A DNA stretch of 31,802 bases from UBA1205 sp045534635 (lineage in GTDB: Bacteria > Bacteroidota > Bacteroidia > Bacteroidales > WCHB1-69): positions 1 to 31,802 of the forward strand of contig JAZSKB010000048.1 of the NCBI GenBank assembly GCA_045534635.1, in the 5' to 3' direction. Of the stretch, positions 8,801 to 17,336 are shown one piece after another. A program made the translations under genes and the position numbers. A model generated the notes under the pieces. It worked only from the letters and a program-made list of their open reading frames with translations. It ran no database searches and was not told where the DNA came from. Every line of letters starts with the position of its first letter. The first letter of the stretch is position 1.

Positions 8801-11800
8801 GGTTATGCTGGTGGAAATAAAACAGATTTGGTAGCATGGACTTCAACGATTTCTACCGACATACATTCTGTTAATATTAATCCTTCATACATTAATTCAA
8901 GTATTAATCAAAAACTTTCTAGTTATGCAGGTTTAGATTGTCCTTCTACACATAATATTACAAGTGATATTGATGGCGAACACCGTTACAGAACAACCGC
9001 AATGGGTGCCTATACCAAAGACCTTGTTGGCAACGATGCTGGAATAATAGAACTTTTAGGATGGAATCCTAATGCTATGGCAGGAGATACACTTACAATA
9101 CAAGCTATTATTGCTAATTGTGGTAATAATCCTATTTCATCAATGGATATAGATTGGGAATTTAATGGTATAGCTCAACCTACTATTAATTACAATAGTT
9201 TATTACCAGTAGATGAAATAGATACCATTACATTAGGAGTTATCACTTATATTCCTAAAGTTAACAATTTATCTGTATGGATTACATCTGTTAACAACGG
9301 AATAGATTCTTTAAACACTAATGATAGTTTATCTATAAGCAATTATATTTGTGCAGGTAGTTTATCTGGTATTGTTGAAATAGGACCTACAAGAGAGTTT
9401 ACAACAATTAATGATGCATTATCAATAATGTCTCTTTGTGGAGTAAATGGTTCTTTTACAATAATTCTAGATTCAGGTATGTATGTAGAATACGTTGAAT
9501 TAAATCCTATCAGAGGAATGACCGCCAACGATACCCTTACCATAACATCGGCTTCTGGTAATAGAGAAGATGTTTACATATATAGAGCTGGTGATGCTTC
9601 TCAAAATCGAGCAACTATTACTATTGGTACAAACAATATAGTTCTCAAAGATATCACTATTACATCTCAATCTTTAATATCAACCGCTTATTCTTATGAT
9701 AAATGTATTACCTTTTCTTCTAATTGTAATAATATAGAAATAGATAATTGTTATTTACGAGGACTTAACTTTTCTTCTTCAGTTACAGGTACAAATCACG
9801 TTGCTTTAATTAATCAAGGAATGACCATTGATAATTTAAGAATTCATGATTGTGAAATTAGTGGAAGTTCTTATGCTATGTATTTCCAAGGTGCTAATAG
9901 TACCAATGTCGCAATAGATAACAATATCTTTAATAATGCAGACGTTGCTGCTATTTATTGTGAAAGTACATCATTTAGTAGTTTTACAAATAATACAGCC
10001 GCACAACGTGTTTCATCTACAGTTGTTCCTCTTGACTTTACTGGAATTCATTTAATAAATTGTAATGGAGATGTTCTCAATAACAAAGTTACAAGTGTAC
10101 ATAGTATAAATGGAATTTATCTATCTAATTTTAATGCCAATGATAGTGGAATTGTAGCAAACAATGAAATTTATGCTATTGGAGGTAATGGTATTAATGT
10201 AGAATCTAGTAATGTTCAAATATTACATAATTCTATATTATGTTCTGGTGATACATCTTCCAATGCTCTTTATGTTGGTAACAATAATACTTTAACGATT
10301 TTAAACAATAACTTTGTAACAAAAACATCTGTTCCAGATTATCCTATTTATGTTGAAAATGCAAGTGATATTACTAATATGGTAATAGATTATAACAACT
10401 ATTATAGTCAAAATGGTTCTTATATTGCTTATATTGGTAACAATATTAATTCTTTGACAACATTACGTAGCATAACAGGTCAAGATTTAAACTCTGTTAT
10501 TGTTAATCCTATGTTCCAAGATGAAACAATTGATTTAAGCTTATTGGATAGTGTTGGTATGAGTTGTCCTACTTTATCTAATTTAACAACAGATAAAAAA
10601 GGAGTAAATAGAGGAACTTTGACTTCTATTGGAGCTTATCACTTTGGACCATTAGCTTTAGATGTAGCATTAGCTCAGATTGTATCTCCTACAGATATTT
10701 CAACAATGGGTACACAAACCGATGTGAAAGTTCGTTTGTATAATGGAGGTTTAACCACTATAACAAATGTTACTATAAATTGGTCAATTAATGATGTTGC
10801 TCAAACTCCATATCTGTGGACAGGAAACCTTACCCCAAGAGCGACAAGTGCAGATATTACAATAGGTAATTTTATGCCGACCCAAGGTGACATAGAAATT
10901 ATTGCATTTGTTTCTGACCCTAATGGTTCTGCTGACTTAAACGCTATTAACGATACTGCAACAATTTCTATATATGGTTGTTTCTCTTCTATGAAAGGAA
11001 CCTATCTGATAGGTGAATCTGCAAATGCTCACTTCTTAGATCCTAATGAAGCTATCAAAGCAATGGAATTTTGTGGAATAGATTCAGCAGTTAGATTTGA
11101 AATAGAACCTGGCACATATGGTTTTATAACAATGACATCTCCTATCAAAGGAGCAGCTAATAATTCTATCACATTTACAAGCCAAACTGGAAATGCATCC
11201 GATATAGTATGGTACGAAATCAACTTAGGTAATCTACAAAATGTAACATTTACTAAAATGGCATTTGATGGAACAATAGAAGATTATCATAATATTAGAT
11301 TTATTAAATCTTGTGACAACATCGAATTTAGCGATTGTATTCTCATTGGAGACACTCTTAATGATAATTCTAATGTTGCTGCTGTTTCTGCACTTTGTCA
11401 GCAAAGTGGCTCTGGTCAATTGACCAATTTCCGTCTATTAAGAAATACTATTTATGGAGGTAAATATGCTTTATATTTCTATGGTCCTTCCAATGCTCCT
11501 AATGAAATTTTGATTGAAGATAATATTATTGGTGGATTCTGTGATTATGGAGTATATGGTTATTATTCTAATTTAACAATGAAAAATAATATCATTACAA
11601 ATAGAATAAAACATAATAGTTCTTCCACTTCTCTTTATGGAATATATACATATTATGCTGATGCAAATATAAAAGAAAATACATTATCGCTGACGAGTGA
11701 TGTGAAAACTTCTGTTTATGGAATTTATAACTATGCAAGTAGTAATAATACAACCAATACTTTCAATTTTCTAAACAATAATGTAGATTTAAATATTGAA

Positions 11801-14800
11801 AATGGGTCATCAATATATGTTCTATATTCTTATTATTCAGCAACAAGAAATATTTTAAACAATACTCTTCGTATTAAAGGAAGTAACTCGACACTTTATG
11901 GATTATATCTATATTATGGTCAAAATTTAACTTGTAACAATAATAATATTTTTGTTGATACTTGTGAAATGGGTACTTTCTATGGAATATCTACCAATAA
12001 TACTACAGAATATAGTACTATTGATGCAAATAAAATATGGATGAATGATACTGCAACAAATACTGGTTATGGTATCTATGCAAGTAGTTTAGGAAGCAAT
12101 GATATTGCCTTGAGTTCAATCTCTAATAATGAAATTTTTATGAGATTACGACCAAGTTCTGCTTCATCTACATCCGCTAATATTTATTTGAGTACTACTA
12201 AAGCAAACGTTTTACACAATTCTCTTAAAGCAATTGGAGGTTCAACAAACAGAACAAGTGGTATTTATAATAATAGTTCTAGTGGTACAACTTTAGTTAT
12301 TAAGAATAACAATATTGATATGGGTAGTAATTCAGACTATCCAATATACCTCAATTCTAATAGCAATATTGGTGTAGGTCCTGATAAAATTGATGTTGAT
12401 TATAATAACATAATTTCACCTACTTATACAGGTTATGCTGCTGGTGGTAGACTCGATATGAATTCTTGGAAATCTATTGTTAAAACAGATACTCATTCCA
12501 TCAGGATTCCTCAAGTATATGTAGATGAAACAAAATCATTACAAGTATCTAATGATTCCGATTATATTTGTCCTGCACTTTTGGAAGTTAATACCGATAT
12601 TTTAGATTACCCTCGTTATGGAACTACAATAATGGGAGCATATGGTACAACTCCACCTGCATTAGATATTGCATTAGTATCTTTCTGTAATATTCCTGAA
12701 ATAAAAATAAAAGGAAATGTTATTTATCCTCAAATTATAATTCGTAATGTAGGTTCTGGAAATATTACTTCGGCTACAATCAACTATAGTTTCAATGGTG
12801 TTGATTTAACTCCTATTAATTGGACAGGTAATCTTGCTCGTTTAGAAGCAGATACTTTGATTTTAACTGATTCTTGTTTGTTGACACTCTATATAAACAA
12901 ACTTACAGCATGGATGTCTCTTGTTAATGGAACAACTACAGATTCTATCAATGTTAATGATACTATAAATTTAGAAATCTTTGCTTGTGATTCAGTCCTT
13001 AATGGAACTTATGTTGTTGGTAATGGTGGAGATTTTGAAACAATTAGTGATGTAGTATCTACTTTAAGCTCTTGTGGTATTAACGGAGATGTTACTTTTG
13101 AATTTTTACCAGAAGTACATACTGGCAATTTAAATTTATCTAAGAAAATTATAGGCTCAGATACCTATTCTATCTTTTTTACTAAAGCAAATAAGACATC
13201 TAATAATCGTGCTATTATACGCCCTTCAAGTGGTTCTGCTATCACATTGAAAAATCAACAAAATCTTTATTTTGATAGTTTAACCATTGACGCTAGCACA
13301 GGAAATGCAACAATTGGTGTTGACTTTCTTGGAGAATGTTCTAATATAGCATTTACCAATTGTAATATTTTAGCAAAACGTTCTAGCACTAGTACATATT
13401 ATGCTATCAAAAAAGTAAGTGGTAGAGGACTATTAGATAGTTTAACTATTAACAATTGTTATATTGATGGTGGTTATTATGGTGTGTATTTATATGCAGG
13501 AGTTAGTCAATCTCAATGTGCTACCATATCTATAGAAAACAATATCATTACTTCTCAATATTATTATGGATTGTATTTGTATTATACTGATGCTGAAGTT
13601 AATAATAATATTATAAGTACATATTCATCTTCATCTACTTCTTGGTATGGTATTTATTCTTATTATGGTCATAGCAATTTCCGAAACAATAAGGTTCATT
13701 CTATTGCAAGAACATTGACTGCTGGATATGGTATGAATATTTATTATCTAAATAGTAGTGCAACATCCTATGTTGAAATTACCAATAATGAAATCATATT
13801 AAAATCTACAGGTGCTAATTATGGTATGTATATAGGTTATCCTCATAAAGTTAATATTATACATAATTCTATTTATCAAAATGCTACTGGTGCTGTTCGT
13901 GGATTATATTTAGTTAATGGTTCTTCAACTTATCAAGACAATACTATTAAAAATAACAATATTGTTATAACTAGTTCAGATGCAGGAGCATATCCGATTT
14001 ATTTTTCTAGTGGTACATATATAGGACCTACTTATTTCAAAACGGATTATAATAATTATTATTCTGCAGGAGGAAGTGTTGCATATATAGCAGTTCCAAT
14101 AACAACATTACCTGCTTTACAAACTTCTACACAAGGGGATATGAATTCTGTTATTGTTAATCCTGTTTTTGTAAATCCTGATATTGATTTATCACTTTCT
14201 CAAGCTGTTGGTTTAATCTGTTCTAGAGATTCTAAAGTTACTAAAGATATTCAAGGTACACAACGTGAAGCAATGACCGTTATGGGTGCTTATACTTTAC
14301 ATGTATTCTCTGGTATGGATTTAGAATTAACCGAAATTGTTGAACCTTACAATGCAACTAATAGTTTATGCTCTCCAAGTTATGTTTCTGTAAAATATGC
14401 TATTACTAATATGGGAGCAGATGCTGTTGATTTTTCTCAAGACCCTATGCGTTTAACAATCCGAACAACTGGTGCCAATATTGCAACTATTGATACGGTA
14501 ATTTCTTCTGGTATTTTGAACATATTTGCTACAGATACTTTTGAAGTAACCGATATGTTGTTTGTTGATAATGAAGGTATGTATTACTTAGAAGCATCTT
14601 TGAGTTGTGCTAACGATACTATTACCGAAAACGACACCAATTATAGTTCATATAATACCCATAAAATTAGTCTTCCTTTTGACGAAGATTTCTCTAACAC
14701 AGCATTAACAAACCTTACAAATGAAAATTTGGTAGGAGGTAATTTATGGACTGTTGTTGCTGGAAACAATAATGGATATATTGATCCTTTCTATGGTAGT

Positions 14801-16459
14801 GGAAAACTCGCTTTTGATGCTCCAATAGGTTCAATAGGTAGATTAAGTACTTCTCAAATTCAATTGAATCGTACCGCTCAACCTACATTAGAGTTCTGGT
14901 ATGCTCACGATACAAGTTTTGCAACATTAAATGACCAATTAAATGTTACCATTACATTTGATGGTGGTGTTTCTCATCACAATTTAATGACATTACTTCG
15001 TTATAGTAGTTCTATTTCAACTCCTTCTTGGACTAAATATACCATTGACCTTTCTCCTTATATTGATTCTGCTTGTGCTATCATCGTTTTTGAAGCAATT
15101 AGTTATGGTGGTGCTCCTCAATACCTTGATAGAATTTCTATCAGTTCTAATTCTAACATTTCTTTAACAAAGGCTATCGCAATTGATGTTGATGCTTGTA
15201 ATGTTACAAATAGAATATTAGGTATTGAAATGACCAACCAAACTGGACAAACGTTAGACTTCTACTCTAATCGTACTTCTATTATCGTTGAAGTTACTGG
15301 CAGTACAAATCAATCGTTTAATTATCCTCTAATAAGTGGAACTTTAGAAGGTTTGGCAATAGACACATTTGCTATTACTAATAGTTTCAATTTCTTACCA
15401 GGAACTTATAACATTAAAGCGTATATTTCTCCAAGTGTTGACAATACTCTTGCAGATGATACTATTTACCAAACTATTGTCATCAATCCTAATTTGGATA
15501 TAAATCCGCTTTTAGTTTCTAGTGGAACTGCTATGACAAATTGTTTAACATCTGGTGCTTCTGTTTATCAAGATGTTATTATTACTAATAACGGCAATTT
15601 AGATATGAGTGATTTAGAACTTACACTCAATGTTTATAACATTTCTGGTGTTTTGGTTCAAACAATTACAGATTCTATTCAAGGATTATTTGCTATTAAC
15701 CAAATAGATACTCATACTTTCTCATCTCCTTATACTGTTCCTAATGATGAAATGTATACTATTGAAGTTATCGCTAATCTTATTTGTAATCCTACATTCT
15801 CATTTAGTAATAATATTGCTGAATGTGTAGATTTGAATGATATTGAAATCGTTGCTATTATATCTCCAGATGCTAATAATAGCACATGTTCTAAAGTTGG
15901 AGGATCTCAAGAAATTGTAGTTAAAGTTGCCAACAACAATCCTAATGAAGATGTTTCCGCTATTAACATTCACGCGGTAATTAGTGATGGAAATTCTCCT
16001 ATAACTACAATATCTGAATCTATTGACAATATTCCTGCTAATGATGTTGTTGAATATGAATTCTCTAGAACATTTAATGTTCCTAATGTCAATAATTATT
16101 CTGTAACTGTTTTTGTTGACAGATACGATGCTAATGCTCAAAACGATACGCTCTCTATCTCTAAATGTACCGATTTAGGTATTAGTGAAACATCTGCTAA
16201 CGAAATTAATATGAGTCAAAATATGCCTAACCCTGCTAACGATATAGCAAAAGTAAATTATACTATTCCAAGTCAAGGTAAAGTAGTATTTACTATTGCA
16301 AGTGTTACAGGACAAATATTACATACACAAGAAATTGAAGCAGAAGCTGGTATTCATTCCATAGAATTCAATACTGCTAATCTTGCTTCTGGTATTTATT
16401 TCTACACCATGGACTTCAATGGACAACGTCTAACGAAGAAAATGACTATCAGAAAGTAA
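5873..16459 (+). CDS. Giant secreted beta-helix/Ig-like modular surface protein with T9SS sorting domain
   Basis: A 3528-residue protein. Residues 1-22 are a signal peptide ending LNA-QS. Residues about 30-210 look like a jelly-roll lectin-like domain, then an Ig-like strand set (about 215-325) and another beta domain (about 330-495). Four repeated modules follow, starting at Cys616, Cys1160, Cys1703 and Cys2372. Each has a GxYxIG-type entry, a right-handed beta-helix full of NN and YGIYxYY rungs, a cap ending in MGAY or similar, and an Ig/CARDB-like domain. Residues about 2934-3093 resemble the choice-of-anchor J/MAM-like fold, then further Ig-like domains. Residues 3447-3528 are a type A T9SS C-terminal sorting domain (NMPNPAND, GIYFY, KKMTIRK). 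It should cross the outer membrane by T9SS and be attached at the surface. Adhesion or glycan binding is a guess; no catalytic motif is evident. Confidence 0.9.
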   Translation: MRKVLCLLCTILLFTQIQKLNAQSVVVGSENFDRPVSFSVQQTTGATWAKDTSLYVSFPNSFRGMVPNTIGDSIILTSPIYDFTNYEFVQMSFSQICKISPSDIARVEYRLDAIGAYGQWQPIPVSSYKGNGVYSENGFNSLSYSSWGGYDSLSIPTQSWWTSETFNLTNEVGFARAQFRFVIKRGNTQGSNFSYGWLLDNIIFSASTYEIIPPTVEFLPPYPFGTAYSTGPFVINAKVKTNSYARINAPYLKYSSTINGITIRDSVLMKNIDGDSLWRATIPQYVYGTNVEYSITGSDTVGNNVTINAQYIISRPPAGGLNGYVYGGDTTTNTISSYTPYYYNNNYSWSKSIYKRTELSRTAEGGLITNIAYKVSSSSFNKNRQENVSIYMKATDDSTVVSTERTYTDPLTDGYSLVWSGTCEPNIGWWDLSLHNAFHLPAGKNLLVYVINNDGNKSNNNSVYFYVKSVSQTCYYQRSDTAYSTSITTGTRPIMRFKVTSSASDSSAVAVNEIVSPKQLENIYAGTPHPITITIKNKGINNLTSCRIAYSVNGVVQPDTLWTGNLLEDFNDTITIGNYIPTANGYDTIKVWAILPNGISDSTSIVDTLSTTIFGCNGPMNGVYYIGENSLYKTIDDAFFLLSTCGINGDIEFALESGRYEESWNFTDFGSAQLGKYKLTIRSAAMNADSVILVAQSAQGILIKNTENITFSHITIDCIEKNISKGVYFTGDATNVNISNCKILVDPTTSSNSYSPIYKASGTGILTNCRINNNIIDGGYYGIYMYAGTGQGAYGDILIDSNIVTNQYYYGIYMYYSNEKIHANTVTSRINNTTSYWYGIRSYYCNGSATCNRISTLKSFTYPYGMYIYYCGDSTDRFLMSNNEIYVNSTSSYYGAYLGYSVMDVVHNSILADGMSTRALYISNSSTAYSYTVLNNLLVARGQSGYPIYLSSSTAANLVPPVIDIDYNCYYSPQYIGYAGGNKTDLVAWTSTISTDIHSVNINPSYINSSINQKLSSYAGLDCPSTHNITSDIDGEHRYRTTAMGAYTKDLVGNDAGIIELLGWNPNAMAGDTLTIQAIIANCGNNPISSMDIDWEFNGIAQPTINYNSLLPVDEIDTITLGVITYIPKVNNLSVWITSVNNGIDSLNTNDSLSISNYICAGSLSGIVEIGPTREFTTINDALSIMSLCGVNGSFTIILDSGMYVEYVELNPIRGMTANDTLTITSASGNREDVYIYRAGDASQNRATITIGTNNIVLKDITITSQSLISTAYSYDKCITFSSNCNNIEIDNCYLRGLNFSSSVTGTNHVALINQGMTIDNLRIHDCEISGSSYAMYFQGANSTNVAIDNNIFNNADVAAIYCESTSFSSFTNNTAAQRVSSTVVPLDFTGIHLINCNGDVLNNKVTSVHSINGIYLSNFNANDSGIVANNEIYAIGGNGINVESSNVQILHNSILCSGDTSSNALYVGNNNTLTILNNNFVTKTSVPDYPIYVENASDITNMVIDYNNYYSQNGSYIAYIGNNINSLTTLRSITGQDLNSVIVNPMFQDETIDLSLLDSVGMSCPTLSNLTTDKKGVNRGTLTSIGAYHFGPLALDVALAQIVSPTDISTMGTQTDVKVRLYNGGLTTITNVTINWSINDVAQTPYLWTGNLTPRATSADITIGNFMPTQGDIEIIAFVSDPNGSADLNAINDTATISIYGCFSSMKGTYLIGESANAHFLDPNEAIKAMEFCGIDSAVRFEIEPGTYGFITMTSPIKGAANNSITFTSQTGNASDIVWYEINLGNLQNVTFTKMAFDGTIEDYHNIRFIKSCDNIEFSDCILIGDTLNDNSNVAAVSALCQQSGSGQLTNFRLLRNTIYGGKYALYFYGPSNAPNEILIEDNIIGGFCDYGVYGYYSNLTMKNNIITNRIKHNSSSTSLYGIYTYYADANIKENTLSLTSDVKTSVYGIYNYASSNNTTNTFNFLNNNVDLNIENGSSIYVLYSYYSATRNILNNTLRIKGSNSTLYGLYLYYGQNLTCNNNNIFVDTCEMGTFYGISTNNTTEYSTIDANKIWMNDTATNTGYGIYASSLGSNDIALSSISNNEIFMRLRPSSASSTSANIYLSTTKANVLHNSLKAIGGSTNRTSGIYNNSSSGTTLVIKNNNIDMGSNSDYPIYLNSNSNIGVGPDKIDVDYNNIISPTYTGYAAGGRLDMNSWKSIVKTDTHSIRIPQVYVDETKSLQVSNDSDYICPALLEVNTDILDYPRYGTTIMGAYGTTPPALDIALVSFCNIPEIKIKGNVIYPQIIIRNVGSGNITSATINYSFNGVDLTPINWTGNLARLEADTLILTDSCLLTLYINKLTAWMSLVNGTTTDSINVNDTINLEIFACDSVLNGTYVVGNGGDFETISDVVSTLSSCGINGDVTFEFLPEVHTGNLNLSKKIIGSDTYSIFFTKANKTSNNRAIIRPSSGSAITLKNQQNLYFDSLTIDASTGNATIGVDFLGECSNIAFTNCNILAKRSSTSTYYAIKKVSGRGLLDSLTINNCYIDGGYYGVYLYAGVSQSQCATISIENNIITSQYYYGLYLYYTDAEVNNNIISTYSSSSTSWYGIYSYYGHSNFRNNKVHSIARTLTAGYGMNIYYLNSSATSYVEITNNEIILKSTGANYGMYIGYPHKVNIIHNSIYQNATGAVRGLYLVNGSSTYQDNTIKNNNIVITSSDAGAYPIYFSSGTYIGPTYFKTDYNNYYSAGGSVAYIAVPITTLPALQTSTQGDMNSVIVNPVFVNPDIDLSLSQAVGLICSRDSKVTKDIQGTQREAMTVMGAYTLHVFSGMDLELTEIVEPYNATNSLCSPSYVSVKYAITNMGADAVDFSQDPMRLTIRTTGANIATIDTVISSGILNIFATDTFEVTDMLFVDNEGMYYLEASLSCANDTITENDTNYSSYNTHKISLPFDEDFSNTALTNLTNENLVGGNLWTVVAGNNNGYIDPFYGSGKLAFDAPIGSIGRLSTSQIQLNRTAQPTLEFWYAHDTSFATLNDQLNVTITFDGGVSHHNLMTLLRYSSSISTPSWTKYTIDLSPYIDSACAIIVFEAISYGGAPQYLDRISISSNSNISLTKAIAIDVDACNVTNRILGIEMTNQTGQTLDFYSNRTSIIVEVTGSTNQSFNYPLISGTLEGLAIDTFAITNSFNFLPGTYNIKAYISPSVDNTLADDTIYQTIVINPNLDINPLLVSSGTAMTNCLTSGASVYQDVIITNNGNLDMSDLELTLNVYNISGVLVQTITDSIQGLFAINQIDTHTFSSPYTVPNDEMYTIEVIANLICNPTFSFSNNIAECVDLNDIEIVAIISPDANNSTCSKVGGSQEIVVKVANNNPNEDVSAINIHAVISDGNSPITTISESIDNIPANDVVEYEFSRTFNVPNVNNYSVTVFVDRYDANAQNDTLSISKCTDLGISETSANEINMSQNMPNPANDIAKVNYTIPSQGKVVFTIASVTGQILHTQEIEAEAGIHSIEFNTANLASGIYFYTMDFNGQRLTKKMTIRK
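7718..9349 (+). repeat. Giant protein module 1 (beta-helix plus Ig-like domain)
   Basis: Residues 616-1159. It begins with a conserved Cys followed by MNGVYYIG and then STCGINGD, and contains rungs such as YYGIYMY and YYYGIYMYY. The cap has GLDCPS and DIDGEHRYRTTAMGAY. A CARDB-like Ig segment then leads to the next module. The closest relative within the protein is module 4. Confidence 0.8.
9350..10978 (+). repeat. Giant protein module 2
   Basis: Residues 1160-1702. It has the same entry (Cys, LSGIVEIG, then LCGVNGS) and cap (GMSCPT ... SIGAY) as the other modules. Its beta-helix has far fewer Tyr-Gly rungs and more Asn/Ser turns, so this copy has diverged most in its core. Confidence 0.75.
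10979..12985 (+). repeat. Giant protein module 3 (expanded)
   Basis: Residues 1703-2371, about 125 residues longer than modules 1 and 2. The entry (MKGTYLIG ... FCGIDS) and cap (YICPA ... TIMGAY) are conserved. The extra length lies in the beta-helix, where YGIYTYY, YGIYNY, YGLYLYY and FYGIS recur, consistent with added rungs. Confidence 0.75.
12986..14671 (+). repeat. Giant protein module 4
   Basis: Residues 2372 to about 2933. Entry LNGTYVVG ... SCGINGD; rungs YYGVYLYAG, YYYGLYLYY and WYGIYSYYG align in order with module 1; cap GLICSR ... TVMGAY. The final Ig segment leads into the choice-of-anchor-like domain. Confidence 0.75.
16219..16459 (+). other. T9SS type A C-terminal sorting domain of the giant protein
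   Basis: About the last 80 residues show the typical order: an Asn-Pro motif at the start (PNPAND), a beta strand pair (AKVNYTIP, KVVFTIAS), an N/LASGIYFY segment and a basic end (LTKKMTIRK). This is the signal recognised for type IX export and usually cleaved by the sortase-like PorU. No other protein in the window carries it. Confidence 0.85.
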
Positions 16460-16483
16460 TTTTTGATTGCATATAATACACGT

Positions 16484-16515
16484 AAAAAGCAGCGGCTTTG
16501 CCGCTGCTTTTTTTA
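16484..16515. terminator. Bidirectional Rho-independent terminator between the giant gene and the recombinase gene
   Basis: An 8-bp GC-rich stem (16489-16496 with 16500-16507, loop TTT) is flanked by five A bases on the left and seven T bases on the right. It therefore reads as a terminator on both strands and serves the two convergent genes. Confidence 0.92.
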
Positions 16516-16556
16516 TTCACCTTTTTTTATAACTTTCTTTGTTAAATAATATGTAT

Positions 16557-17210
16557 TCAACGATAGATGCCATGATTTAGCCAATTTTTTTGTTGACAAT
16601 TCATCGGATTATGAAGTCCTGTATAAACAAGATAACGATAAAATGTTGTTCTTGATACTTTTAATCTTTTGGCAATAACGGTTTTCTTTATTCCTTTAGC
16701 CAATCCTTTTTCGATATATTCATGTCTATTGGCACATTGAGGATTGACCCGACAACGAGAACCAGATGTTCGTCCTAATTTTAATCCTTCTGCTTTTTTA
16801 CGTGCTAATGCTTCCTTGGTACGTTGACTAATTAAATTTCTTTCTATCTCTGCTGATAATCCAAAGGCAAATGCCAACACCTTGCTTTGAATGTCGTCTC
16901 CAAGGCGATAATTATCTTTGATAGTCCAAACCTTGCATTCTTTCTTCATACACAAACTTAAAATTTCCATAATCATAAACAGATTACGTCCCAAACGAGA
17001 AAGTTCAGCACAAATGATAAGGTCGCCTTTGTTTACTTTTTTGAGCAATCGTCCCAATTCTCGTTTACTGTAATTTTTTGTTCCTGAAATAGTTTCTTCA
17101 ATCCAACCATTAATGTCTAAATTTTCCATTTCACAAAAGGTTGTAATTTCAAAACGTTGATTTTCAACTGTTTGTTTGTCGCTACTCACGCGAATATATC
17201 CGTAAATCAT
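16557..17210 (-). CDS. Mpi-type serine recombinase (DNA invertase/resolvase family)
   Basis: A 217-residue small serine recombinase. The catalytic serine is Ser9 in YIRVS. The resolvase core continues with ELSRLGRNLFMIMEIL (about 89-104) and AFGLSAEIERNLISQRTKEAL (about 115-135), and the C-terminus has a KTVIAKRLKVSRTTFYRYL helix-turn-helix for site binding. It resembles Bacteroides Mpi, a global invertase that flips promoter segments for surface polysaccharides. The gene is intact, stands alone, and converges with the giant surface-protein gene. No transposon ends or cargo genes are visible, which argues for a chromosomal invertase or an isolated gene rather than a transposon. No TAnnTTTG match was found directly upstream. 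Targets are unknown. Confidence 0.88.
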   Translation of the reverse strand: MIYGYIRVSSDKQTVENQRFEITTFCEMENLDINGWIEETISGTKNYSKRELGRLLKKVNKGDLIICAELSRLGRNLFMIMEILSLCMKKECKVWTIKDNYRLGDDIQSKVLAFAFGLSAEIERNLISQRTKEALARKKAEGLKLGRTSGSRCRVNPQCANRHEYIEKGLAKGIKKTVIAKRLKVSRTTFYRYLVYTGLHNPMNCQQKNWLNHGIYR

Positions 17211-17315
17211 ATTTTTTTCAATATTAACGTAGAAAAAATAATTTTTTTGTTATTCATTTACAATACAATAAATTGCTAAGGCATTTTTTATGTACAAAAA
17301 TTGAAATTTTTTATG

Positions 17316-17323
17316 TATTTTTG
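17316..17323 (+). promoter_or_regulatory. -7 promoter element for the elbB operon
   Basis: TATTTTTG followed by CA, 14 bases before the ATG at 17337. The 11-base string TTTTTTATGTA occurs in it and again about 25 bases upstream, so the promoter region carries a short direct repeat. The position decides the start: the in-frame TTG at 17301 lies upstream of the element. Confidence 0.65.
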
Positions 17324-17336
17324 CAGAAAAAATATT

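Noticed and set aside
16557..17210. A transposon carrying the serine recombinase
   Set aside because: No terminal inverted repeats, transposase or cargo genes are visible on either side.
17211..17336. Possible invertible promoter beside the recombinase gene
   Set aside because: Only a short direct repeat (TTTTTTATGTA twice) was found, not a pair of inverted repeats flanking a promoter.
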